Shown one piece after another: positions 16,704 through 23,877 of a stretch of DNA of 64,000 nt. The translations under genes and the position numbers were made by a program. The DNA is from Solimonas_A sp052035235 (GTDB lineage Bacteria; Pseudomonadota; Gammaproteobacteria; Nevskiales; Nevskiaceae): contig JBPOHT010000020.1 of assembly GCA_052035235.1 (NCBI GenBank), positions 1-64,000 on the forward strand, read 5' to 3'. The notes under the pieces are model-generated. The model did no database searches, was not told the DNA's origin, and was given only the letters and a program-made list of their open reading frames with translations. Position 1 is the first letter of the stretch. Each line of letters begins with the position of its first letter.

Positions 16704-18047
16704 TCAGCTTCCCAATTCTTTCAGCAACTTGCCGTGGATACCACCGAAATCGCCGTTGGACATCACCAGCACGCGGTCGCCTTCCTGAGCCTCGCCGGAG
16801 ATGGCAGCGACCAGCAGCGCCAGGTCGTTATGCACGCGCAGGCGCGGGCCAACCTCCTGCAATGCTGCCGCCGCATCCCACTTCAGGTCCGGGCGGGCGT
16901 AGACGAAAACCTTGTCCGCTCCCTGCAGGCTGTGCGCCAGCTCCGTGGCATGGGAGCCCATGCGCATGGTGTTGGAGCGCGGCTCCAGCACGGCGAGGAT
17001 GCGCCCGGTACCCGGCTGCTGGCGCAGCGCGTCCACCGTCACCGTGATCGCCGTGGGGTGGTGGGCAAAGTCGTCATAGACCTTCACGCCGCGCACCTCG
17101 CCCACCAGCTCCAGGCGCCGCTTGACGCTCTGGAACTGCGCCATGCCCTCGATCAGCGTCGCCACCGGCACGCCGACATGGTGTGCCGCCGCGAAGGCGG
17201 CCAGCGTATTGGAGCGGTTGTGCGTGCCGGCCAGCGGGGAGACCACCTGGCCCTGGTCCTCGCCATGTACAAACAGGCGGAAGCCCTCGGCATTGGGCTC
17301 GGCGCGCCAGCCCAATTCGCTGTCGAACGCCTCGCGCTCACTCCAGCAGCCCTGCTCCAGCACCCGCGCCAGCGCGGTGTCGGCACCGTTGACCACCAGC
17401 CGTCCCTGCCCCGGCACCGTGCGCACCAAGTGGTGGAACTGGCGCTCGATGGCGGCCAGGTCCGGGAAGATGTCGGCGTGGTCGAACTCGAGGTTGTTGA
17501 GGATGCAGGTACGCGGGCGGTAGTGGACGAACTTGCTGCGCTTGTCGAAGAACGCCGTGTCGTACTCGTCGGCCTCGATCACGAAGGTCTTGCCCTTGCC
17601 CAGACGCGCGGACAGGCCGAAGTTCATCGGCACGCCGCCCACCAGGAAGCCGGGCTCCAGGCCCGCATGCTCCAGCAGCCAGGCCAGGATGCTGGTGGTG
17701 GTGGTCTTGCCGTGGGTGCCGGCCACCGCCAGTACGTGGCGGCCCTGCAGCACGTTCTCCGCCAGCCACTGCGGGCCGGAGATGTAGGGCAGGCCTTCGT
17801 TGAGCACGTATTCCATCGCCGGGTTGCCGCGCGTGACCACGTTGCCCACCACCACCATGTCGGGGCGCGGCATCAGGTGGTCGGGCTCGTAACCGCGCAT
17901 CACCGCGATGCCGAGCTGCTCCAGTTGCGTGGACATCGGCGGCCAGGCATTGGCGTCGGAGCCGGTGACGGTGTGCCCGGCCTCGCGCGCGATCGCCGCG
18001 ATGCCGGCCATGAAGGTGCCGCAGATGCCGAGGATATGGATATGCAT
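16704..18047 (-). CDS. mpl: UDP-MurNAc:L-alanyl-gamma-D-glutamyl-meso-DAP ligase
   Basis: The 447-residue Mur-ligase family protein starts H-I-H-I-L-G-I-C-G-T-F-M-A-G, as Mpl does. It has the ATP P-loop G-T-H-G-K-T-T at 110-116 and E-A-D-E-Y-D-T-A-F-F-D. Mpl re-attaches tripeptide recovered from peptidoglycan to UDP-MurNAc in the cytosol. A membrane protein gene ends 10 bp upstream, so they are co-transcribed. With the window's L,D-transpeptidase it belongs to cell-wall remodelling, though not in one operon. Confidence 0.96.
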   Translation of the reverse strand: MHIHILGICGTFMAGIAAIAREAGHTVTGSDANAWPPMSTQLEQLGIAVMRGYEPDHLMPRPDMVVVGNVVTRGNPAMEYVLNEGLPYISGPQWLAENVLQGRHVLAVAGTHGKTTTTSILAWLLEHAGLEPGFLVGGVPMNFGLSARLGKGKTFVIEADEYDTAFFDKRSKFVHYRPRTCILNNLEFDHADIFPDLAAIERQFHHLVRTVPGQGRLVVNGADTALARVLEQGCWSEREAFDSELGWRAEPNAEGFRLFVHGEDQGQVVSPLAGTHNRSNTLAAFAAAHHVGVPVATLIEGMAQFQSVKRRLELVGEVRGVKVYDDFAHHPTAITVTVDALRQQPGTGRILAVLEPRSNTMRMGSHATELAHSLQGADKVFVYARPDLKWDAAAALQEVGPRLRVHNDLALLVAAISGEAQEGDRVLVMSNGDFGGIHGKLLKELGS

Positions 18048-18057
18048 GGCTGGGATT

Positions 18058-18615
18058 TCAGGCGGCGCCGAGCTGCAGGCCCACCATCAGGAACAGGATG
18101 CCGATGAAGGCCATCATCGCCCAGCCACCGGCGGCCTTCATGAAGATGCGGCAGATCACCGCGATCTGCCAGATGCCCAGCAGCATCAGCGCGCTGGTCG
18201 CCGAGGACGGCGGCGTCGGCAGCATTTCGGGCTTGTTGGCCAAAGAGGGGTCCTTCTGCAGCAGTTCGGCGATCTGGGCGAGCACCGGAGCCAGCTTGGC
18301 GAAGAACGGCAGCATGAACAGGGTCAGCACCGCCGTGGTGGTCAGCAGGGCGTTGAAGGTCTGCTGGAAGCGGTTGTCGAGCTTGCGCGTGGCCAGGGCA
18401 AAGCGCGTGAACAGCGCCAGGAAGGCGGTGTTCACGGCCGCACCGGCCAGGGCCACGCCCGGCGGCACCAGGAAGCTCAGCAGCGCGGCATTGGCCAGCA
18501 CCGCGAAGGCGATGCAGGCCAGCAACAGGTTGCGGCCCGCCTCGAAGGGGAAGTCCTCGGGGCCAGCACGAAAGAACAGGATCTTCAGGGTCGCAGAGGA
18601 AACAGAGGCGAGCAT
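18058..18615 (-). CDS. Multi-pass membrane protein, unknown function (Yip1-like)
   Basis: The 185-residue protein has about five hydrophobic segments (about 29-48, 53-72, 92-112, 140-158, 163-182) and a short cytosolic start with F-F-R-A-G-P-E-D-F-P. The layout is like Yip1/DUF-type membrane proteins, but no firm family can be named. It is first in a two-gene unit with mpl and divergent from rnd over about 57 bp. A link to muropeptide recycling is only positional. Confidence 0.75.
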   Translation of the reverse strand: MLASVSSATLKILFFRAGPEDFPFEAGRNLLLACIAFAVLANAALLSFLVPPGVALAGAAVNTAFLALFTRFALATRKLDNRFQQTFNALLTTTAVLTLFMLPFFAKLAPVLAQIAELLQKDPSLANKPEMLPTPPSSATSALMLLGIWQIAVICRIFMKAAGGWAMMAFIGILFLMVGLQLGAA

Positions 18616-18672
18616 GTCGGCGGTCTGGTGCGTAAAGCCGGTATTCTAATGGGAATAACCGACAAGACTCCC

Positions 18673-19761
18673 ATGTCCACCCCGTTCATCAATACCCCCG
18701 CCCCCCTGGCGGCCCTGGCCCAGGGTTGGGCCGGCCGCGACTGGCTGGCGATCGACACCGAATTCGTCCGCGTGGACACCTACCACGCCCGCCTCTGCCT
18801 GATCCAGGTCGGCGACGGCAGCCAGTCGGTCTGCATCGACCCCCTGGCGATCAAGGACCTGTCGCCCCTGCTGGAGGTGCTGGCGCAGCCGCAGACCACC
18901 AAGGTGCTGCACTCGGCCAGCCAGGACTACGAGATTTTCGTGCAGCTCACCGGCGCCGCGCCGGCGCCGCTGTTCGACACCCAGATCGCCGCCACCCTGC
19001 TGGGCTATGGCGACCAGATCGGCTATGCCGGCCTGATCGAGAAGCTCTGCGGCGTGAGCCTGGACAAGAGCCTGTCGCGCACCGACTGGGCGCGGCGCCC
19101 CCTGAGCGAGGCCGAGCTGGCCTATGCCGCCGCCGACGTGAAGTACCTGGCCGAAATCTATCCGCGCCTGCGCGAGGAACTGGTGCAGGCCGGGCGCCTG
19201 ACCTGGCTGCAGGAGGACTGCGCCCGCCTCTGCGATCCGGCGCGCTATCACACCGCCCCGGAAGACGCCTGGCAGCGCCTGAAGGGCCTGGCGCGCCTGC
19301 CGGCACGCGAGCAGCAGATCGCCGCCGCGCTGGTCGCCTGGCGCGAGGTCGAGGCCCAGGAGCGCAACCGTCCGCGCAAGTGGATCCTGGATGATGATCC
19401 GGTCTATCGCCTGGCAGAGCGCAAGCCGCAGACGCTGGCGCAGATGGAAGCCCTCAAGGTGCTGCCGCCCAAGACCCTGGAGCGGCACGGCGAACGCCTG
19501 CTGGCCCTGGTGGCACAGGGCATGGCGGCACCCGCGGAGGTGCTGGCCACCGACGACCAGCTCGCGCCGGAACAGAAAGCGCGGCTCAAGACCCTGCAGG
19601 CCCGGCTGGCCGACATCGCCGCCGGCCTGAAGCTGCCGCCGACCTTCATCGCGCCGCGCGCCGACATGCTGGCGGTCCTGCTGCAGGGCGATCAGGCCCA
19701 GGTGCCGCTGCTGCAGGGCTGGCGCCGGCAGGTGGCGGGTGAGGAGTTGTTGAAGCTTTGA
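18673..19761 (+). CDS. rnd: Ribonuclease D
   Basis: The 362-residue protein has the DEDD exonuclease domain first, with D-T-E-F-V-R (Asp28, Glu30) and A-D-V-K-Y-L (Tyr-type Asp). It is followed by an HRDC domain (about 210-290, R-K-W-I-L-D-D-D) and a C-terminal helical region, the RNase D plan. It matures the 3' ends of tRNA. ATG 18673 is chosen; another in-frame ATG at 18649 would add 8 residues, and neither has a clear Shine-Dalgarno. It is monocistronic, followed by a hairpin-rich spacer. Confidence 0.95.
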   Translation: MSTPFINTPAPLAALAQGWAGRDWLAIDTEFVRVDTYHARLCLIQVGDGSQSVCIDPLAIKDLSPLLEVLAQPQTTKVLHSASQDYEIFVQLTGAAPAPLFDTQIAATLLGYGDQIGYAGLIEKLCGVSLDKSLSRTDWARRPLSEAELAYAAADVKYLAEIYPRLREELVQAGRLTWLQEDCARLCDPARYHTAPEDAWQRLKGLARLPAREQQIAAALVAWREVEAQERNRPRKWILDDDPVYRLAERKPQTLAQMEALKVLPPKTLERHGERLLALVAQGMAAPAEVLATDDQLAPEQKARLKTLQARLADIAAGLKLPPTFIAPRADMLAVLLQGDQAQVPLLQGWRRQVAGEELLKL

Positions 19762-19788
19762 TCTTTTGCTCCCCTCGCCCGCTTGCGG

Positions 19789-19845
19789 GTGATTCGCCAC
19801 GCTTTGGCGATGACTCAATGTCATCGCCAAAGCGTGGCGAATCAC
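19789..19845. repeat. Perfect 26-bp hairpin, TCAAT loop
   Basis: Arms 19789-19814 and 19820-19845 match without a mismatch around TCAAT. The core around the loop is TGACTCAATGTCA, the same as in the next hairpin. It has no T-run. It is likely a mobile or REP-like intergenic element; its length exceeds an ordinary terminator. Confidence 0.75.
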
Positions 19846-19858
19846 GGGCGGCCAAGGA

Positions 19859-19911
19859 ATGTTTGGTCCCGCTGAGGCCTGACTCAATGTCAGGCCGAAG
19901 TAACCAAACAT
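19859..19911. repeat. Second hairpin with the same TGACTCAATGTCA core
   Basis: An outer stem ATGTTTGGT (19859-19867) pairs with ACCAAACAT (19903-19911). An inner stem GGCCTGAC (19876-19883) pairs with GTCAGGCC (19889-19896) around TCAAT. The loop and closing bases repeat those of the hairpin just upstream, while the outer arms are unrelated. Confidence 0.7.
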
Positions 19912-19980
19912 GCCCAGGGGCTGGATGGGCGAGCAGAAGTCGCGCCATGGATGGCGTCACTGCTCCAAAGACGTACCAAC

Positions 19981-20013
19981 GAGAAAGGCCCGCGCTAGCG
20001 GGCCTTTCTCGTT
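19981..20013. terminator. Bidirectional terminator between rnd and adk
   Basis: GAGAAAGGCCCGC pairs with GCGGGCCTTTCTC around GCTA. It ends adk on the minus strand and the rnd side on the plus strand. Confidence 0.8.
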
Positions 20014-20025
20014 GCACCAACCGAC

Positions 20026-20589
20026 TCAGCGCGCGACCGCGAGAATCCGGTTGAAGATGTCTTCCAGGCTGCCAATGCCTTCCACCGTCACGACCTTGCC
20101 CTGCTTGCTGTAGTAGTCCAGCAGCGGGCGCGTCTCGGCGTTGTAGACCTCGATACGCTTGCGGATGACGTCTTCCTTGTCGTCCTCGCGGCCTTCCTTC
20201 TCCGCGCGGTCCAGCAGGCGCTTGACGATCTCCTCGTCGGTCACATGCAGGTGCACGGCCTTGTCGATGCCCGGCTGGCCCAGGCGCTTGAGCATGCCGT
20301 CCAGCACCTCGGCCTGCGCCGTGTTGCGCGGGAAGCCGTCGAGGATGAAGCCCTTCTGCGCGTCCGCCTGGCCCAGGCGCTCTTCGACGATGCCGATCAC
20401 GATCTCATTGGCCACCAGGCCGCCGGCGTCCATCGTCGCCTTGGCCTTCTTGCCCAGCTCCGTGCCGGCCTTGACGGCGGCGCGCAGGGCGTCACCGGTG
20501 GAAATCTTGGGAATACCGAAATGGGCGACCAACTTCTCACCCTGGGTGCCCTTGCCCGAGCCGGGCGCACCCAGCAGTACGAGTCTCAT
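20026..20589 (-). CDS. adk: Adenylate kinase, short-LID form
   Basis: The 187-residue protein has the P-loop G-A-P-G-S-G-K-G-T at 7-15, the AMP site I-S-T-G-D-A-L-R, and D-G-F-P-R-N. It lacks the long zinc or lid insertion of the E. coli enzyme (about 214 residues), as in Xanthomonadales. It interconverts AMP, ADP and ATP. It is divergent from ppa with a 230-bp shared regulatory region. The ATG is preceded by A-rich AGAGGCTGAAAACAAG. Confidence 0.96.
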   Translation of the reverse strand: MRLVLLGAPGSGKGTQGEKLVAHFGIPKISTGDALRAAVKAGTELGKKAKATMDAGGLVANEIVIGIVEERLGQADAQKGFILDGFPRNTAQAEVLDGMLKRLGQPGIDKAVHLHVTDEEIVKRLLDRAEKEGREDDKEDVIRKRIEVYNAETRPLLDYYSKQGKVVTVEGIGSLEDIFNRILAVAR

Positions 20590-20700
20590 CTTGTTTTCAG
20601 CCTCTTTCTATGTAGAACCCGCGGCGCTTTAGGAAGTCCCCCGCCGGGGTTGAAACGGCCACCGGCGACATTTGCCCGGTGGAAATGCGTGGCTGCCGGC

Positions 20701-20773
20701 AGTTTATTAAACTATGGGGCTCTAGCCTAGGGGCCAGGGAACGCCGGCGCATCGTCCGTGCTCCCTGGCCCCT
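20701..20773 (+). promoter_or_regulatory. Palindrome and 12-bp inverted repeat in the adk-ppa interval
   Basis: AGTTTATTAAACT (20701-20713) is a perfect odd palindrome in otherwise GC-rich DNA. Downstream, AGGGGCCAGGGA (20729-20740) pairs with TCCCTGGCCCCT (20762-20773), so the ppa leader could fold. The role is unknown: a promoter/operator followed by an mRNA leader hairpin would fit. Confidence 0.4.
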
Positions 20774-20822
20774 GGCTTGTCGCACCCCCGCCAGCCGGCA
20801 ACTAATGAGGTTAATCAAGCAC

Positions 20823-21353
20823 ATGGGCATCGAAGCACTGGGTCCGGGCGACAAGGCCCCGAACGAGTTTTACGTCGTCATCGAAATCCCGGCCTACGGC
20901 CCGCCGGTGAAGTACGAGGTGGACAAGGACACCGGCCTGCTAATGGTCGACCGCTTCATGAACGTGGCCATGTCCTACCCGGCCAACTACGGCTACGTGC
21001 CCAAGACCCTGGCCGGCGACGGCGACCCGGTGGACGTGCTGGTGATCACCCCGCACCCGGTGGTGGCCGGCTCCATCATCAAGTGCCGCGCCATCTGCGT
21101 GCTCGACACCGAGGACGAGAAGGGCACCGACGCCAAGCTGCTCGCCGTGCCGGTGGACAAGGTCAGCAACGGCGCCTACGACCACCTCAAGGACCTGGCC
21201 GACGTGCCGGAGCGCGTGAAGAACGAGATCCATCACTTCTACAGCTCCTACAAGCTGCTGGAGAAGGGCAAGTGGGTCAAGATTTCCGGCTGGCGCGACG
21301 CCGCCGCCGCGCGCGAGGAAATCGCCAAGGGCATCCGCGACTACAAGGGCTGA
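20823..21353 (+). CDS. ppa: Inorganic pyrophosphatase (family I)
   Basis: The 176-residue protein starts M-G-I-E-A-L-G-P-G-D. It has Glu21, Lys30, and the Asp triad D-G-D-P-V-D-V (Asp66, Asp68, Asp71), the metal site of family I enzymes. It hydrolyses pyrophosphate in the cytosol. ATG 20823 gives the normal length and has TGAGGT 11 bp upstream; ATG 20805 would add six residues but has no ribosome site. It is followed by a terminator. Confidence 0.96.
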   Translation: MGIEALGPGDKAPNEFYVVIEIPAYGPPVKYEVDKDTGLLMVDRFMNVAMSYPANYGYVPKTLAGDGDPVDVLVITPHPVVAGSIIKCRAICVLDTEDEKGTDAKLLAVPVDKVSNGAYDHLKDLADVPERVKNEIHHFYSSYKLLEKGKWVKISGWRDAAAAREEIAKGIRDYKG

Positions 21354-21382
21354 TACCCGGTCGGATTCCGACAAGGCTGTAG

Positions 21383-21416
21383 GAAAAGGCAGGCTTCGCG
21401 CCTGCCTTTTTCATTT
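21383..21416 (+). terminator. Terminator of ppa
   Basis: GAAAAAGGCAGGC-type stem: AAAAGGCAGGC pairs with GCCTGCCTTTTT around TTCGC, then a T-rich tail. Confidence 0.85.
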
Positions 21417-21466
21417 TGCACGACCGCCTGCCTATACTCGACCGCACCAGGGACGGGGAGATTCGC

Positions 21467-22366
21467 ATGCGGTTGCAGGGGAGATTGCAGGCGCTTGCCT
21501 GCGCGATGCTGCTGGCCAGCGGAGCCGCCACGGCCCAGGCGCCGGAACTGGCGCGCGCGATGACCCTGCAGCCTCCGATGTGGCTGGAACGCAGCGACCA
21601 GCGCGAGCCCCTGCGCCCCGGCGCCACCGTCTTCCCCGGCGATCGCATTTCCACCGGAGCCGGCGGCCGCCTGCACCTGGAACTGGAGGACAGCAGCACC
21701 ATCAAGCTCGGCGAAGGCGCCGACTTCGAGATGCCGGCCCTGCAGGTGATCGACGACGGCAGCGACACCGGCCTGCTCAAGGGCGTGCTGAAGCTGGCCA
21801 AGGGCGCCTTCCGCTTTACCACCGGCGCAATGTCGCAGTTCCGCAAGCGCGACCTGGACGTCCACATCGGCCCCACCGTCACCACCGGCATCCGCGGCAC
21901 CGACGTGTTCGGCAAGAGCGACGACACGCAAGACCTGCTCTGCCTGCTCGAAGGCTCGGTGCAGGTCTGGGGGCCGGATGCCCCCGCGCAGACCATGGAC
22001 CAGCCCAGGACCTTCTACGTAGTGCCGCGTGGCCAGCCGCCCAAGCCGATCTCCCCCACTCCGCCGGACAAGCTCGAGACCTGGCTGCCCTCCACCGAGA
22101 TGCGCCCGCAGGAACCGGCACTCAATGCCGGCGGCCGCTACCGCCTGGTACTGCTGTCGGTGGGCACGGAAAAGCAGGCCACCGGCGAAGCCGCGCGGCT
22201 CGCCGCGCTGGGCTACCCGGTGGACGTGCTCGCCAGCGACACGCCGACCGGCCCGCGTCACCGCGTAGTGCTCGGCGGCTTCGCCCGCTACGAGGACGCG
22301 CAGCAATACCGCCGCATCGCCACCGAGCGCCTGAAGATCAACGGCAGCTGGGTCATGCGTCCCTGA
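21467..22366 (+). CDS. Secreted FecR-domain protein with C-terminal SPOR-like domain
   Basis: The start is ATG 21467, preceded by GGGACGGGGAG; 300 residues. A signal peptide (about 1-24, cut at A-Q-A) leads to a FecR domain (about 35-150: F-P-G-D-R-I-S-T-G-A-G-G, then T-T-G-I-R-G-T). A Pro-rich linker and a SPOR-like domain (about 223-300: Y-R-L-V-L-L-S-V-G, then V-V-L-G-G-F) follow. FecR domains often regulate or bind at the envelope, and SPOR domains bind denuded peptidoglycan. No ECF sigma factor or TonB receptor is adjacent, so it is not an ordinary Fec anti-sigma. Role unknown. Confidence 0.82.
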   Translation: MRLQGRLQALACAMLLASGAATAQAPELARAMTLQPPMWLERSDQREPLRPGATVFPGDRISTGAGGRLHLELEDSSTIKLGEGADFEMPALQVIDDGSDTGLLKGVLKLAKGAFRFTTGAMSQFRKRDLDVHIGPTVTTGIRGTDVFGKSDDTQDLLCLLEGSVQVWGPDAPAQTMDQPRTFYVVPRGQPPKPISPTPPDKLETWLPSTEMRPQEPALNAGGRYRLVLLSVGTEKQATGEAARLAALGYPVDVLASDTPTGPRHRVVLGGFARYEDAQQYRRIATERLKINGSWVMRP

Positions 22367-22435
22367 TTCCGCCGATTCAGCCGCGATGCAGTCAGTACCG
22401 TTTACCCTTCCCGCCCTCAACGCGAGAACCCAGCG

Positions 22436-22789
22436 ATGAACCAACCGCCACCCGTCGACAACGCCATCCCCGAGCAGGAGCGCAGCACCCTGCTGGTCGC
22501 CTACATCCTGCACATCGTCGCGCCCTTCACGTTCTGGACCGCCGCGATCGTCGGCGTGATCATCGACCACATCAAGATCAACGAAACGAGCAACGAATTC
22601 ATCCGCAGCCACCACCGCTGGCTGATCCACACCTTCTGGTGGGGCTTCCTGTGGCTGGTGATCGCTACCATCCTGATGTGGGTGCTGGTGGGCTTCGTGG
22701 TCTACCTGGTGGTGGCCGTCTGGTGGCTGTACCGCGTCGTGCGCGGCGTGCTGGCCTTCATGGAAAAGCGGCCGATGCCGATGGGATGA
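22436..22789 (+). CDS. DUF4870-like small membrane protein
   Basis: The 117-residue protein has a polar start (about 1-18), two to three membrane helices (about 20-45, 70-98) and a short basic tail. The layout and the L-V-A-Y-I-L-H-I-V-A-P-F-T-F-W-T-A start resemble DUF4870/TMEM-like proteins. Function is unknown. It follows the FecR-SPOR gene by 69 bp and may share its transcript. Confidence 0.75.
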   Translation: MNQPPPVDNAIPEQERSTLLVAYILHIVAPFTFWTAAIVGVIIDHIKINETSNEFIRSHHRWLIHTFWWGFLWLVIATILMWVLVGFVVYLVVAVWWLYRVVRGVLAFMEKRPMPMG

Positions 22790-22793
22790 GGTG

Positions 22794-22835
22794 TGGGTAG
22801 GACAACAGATTCTGACTCTGTTTATCTACCAGCCA
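22794..22835 (+). other. tRNA-Gln(CUG)-like mini-hairpin, possible tRNA remnant
   Basis: A 5-bp stem ACAGA/TCTGT (22805-22809, 22817-22821) closes a 7-nt loop TTCTGAC, exactly an anticodon arm for Gln CUG with U33 and A37. It is flanked by GGTAGG (22796-22801) pairing with TCTACC (22825-22830), followed by AGCCA as at a tRNA-Gln 3' end. The D and T arms are missing, so it cannot be a normal tRNA. It may be a deleted tRNA remnant, an attachment-site scar or coincidence. Confidence 0.3.
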
Positions 22836-22858
22836 AGAGACCGTTGCCCTCTCTCAAG

Positions 22859-22891
22859 CCGTTCGCCCTGAGCTTGTCGAAGGGTGAACGG
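22859..22891. repeat. Widespread GTTCGCCCTGAG...CGAAGGG-type repeat hairpin
   Basis: CCGTTCGCCCT pairs with AGGGTGAACGG (one wobble) around GAGCTTGTCGA. This sequence type recurs between genes in many proteobacteria. It lies between the DUF4870-like gene and the convergent ROK gene and may limit read-through. Confidence 0.7.
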
Positions 22892-22912
22892 CAAAGCACC
22901 GTCCCGTGGCGA

Positions 22913-23821
22913 TCATCCCTTGGGCCAAAGCCACGCTGCGCCACGCACCCCACTGCTGTCCCCATGCATCGCCGGCATCAGCCGCGTCTCGACGCTGTCC
23001 GAGAACACCCACTGCCCCCACAGCGCCGGCACGTTGCGGTAGAGCCGCTGCAGCCGCGACAGGCCGCCGCCCAACACGATCACGTCGGGGTCGATCAGGT
23101 TGATGACGTGGGCCAGCGCGCGGGCCAGGCGGTCCTCGTAGCGCGCCAGGGTCGCCTCGCAGCGCGTATCTCCCGCTTCCGCACGAGACACGATCTCCTC
23201 ACCGCGCAACGCCTCGCCGTTCACGCGCCGATGATCCGCCGCCAGGCTTTCCCCTGATAGCCAGCTCTCGATGGCGCCATGGCGCCCGTCGTAGTTCAGC
23301 GGCCCGGGGATCTCGTCCCACTCCGGCCGCGGCCAGGGCAAGGGGTTGTGACCCCACTCACCGGCGATGGCATTGGGGCCGTTCAGCAGCCGGCCGTTCA
23401 CCACGATGCCGCCACCCACCCCCGTGCCGAGGATCACACCGAAGACCACCGCGGCACCCGCCGCGGCGCCATCGCTGGCCTCGGACAGCGCCATGCAGTC
23501 GGCGTCGTTGGCGATGCGCACGGCGCGCCCCAGGACACGTTCCAGGTCTTGCCGTAGGGGCTGGCCGTTGAGGCAGGTGGAGCTGCAATTCTTCATGCGC
23601 CCCGTGATCCGAGAGATCGCGCCCGGTGTGCCGAAACCCGGCTTCAGTCCAGACTGACCGACCTCCCGCTCCAGGTTCGCCACCAGCCCGGCGCAGGCTT
23701 GCAGCGTCGCCGCGTAATCGCCCGCCGGTGTCGCAATGCGCTGACGGGCGAGGATGGACGAGTCCTCGCCCATCACAATGCCCTCGATCTTGGTGCCGCC
23801 GAGGTCGATTCCGATTTTCAT
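22913..23821 (-). CDS. ROK-family sugar kinase lacking the zinc cysteines
   Basis: The 302-residue protein starts M-K-I-G-I-D-L-G-G-T-K, the phosphate-binding start of ROK kinases, and has G-T-G-V-G-G-G and G-E-W-G-H-N-P-L-P-W as in manno(fructo)kinases. The usual C-x-C-G-x2-G-C zinc motif aligns with N-Y-D-G-R-H-G-A-I-E, so all three cysteines are replaced (N, D, A) while the His is kept. It lies 56 bp after a GH92 mannosidase gene on the same strand. A mannose/fructose kinase role fits, but the altered zinc site leaves activity open. Confidence 0.88.
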   Translation of the reverse strand: MKIGIDLGGTKIEGIVMGEDSSILARQRIATPAGDYAATLQACAGLVANLEREVGQSGLKPGFGTPGAISRITGRMKNCSSTCLNGQPLRQDLERVLGRAVRIANDADCMALSEASDGAAAGAAVVFGVILGTGVGGGIVVNGRLLNGPNAIAGEWGHNPLPWPRPEWDEIPGPLNYDGRHGAIESWLSGESLAADHRRVNGEALRGEEIVSRAEAGDTRCEATLARYEDRLARALAHVINLIDPDVIVLGGGLSRLQRLYRNVPALWGQWVFSDSVETRLMPAMHGDSSGVRGAAWLWPKG

Positions 23822-23877
23822 GCGGGCAGTGTGCGCGCTTCCACTCTCGCTGTGGAGAGTGGAAGCCGCCGACATAC

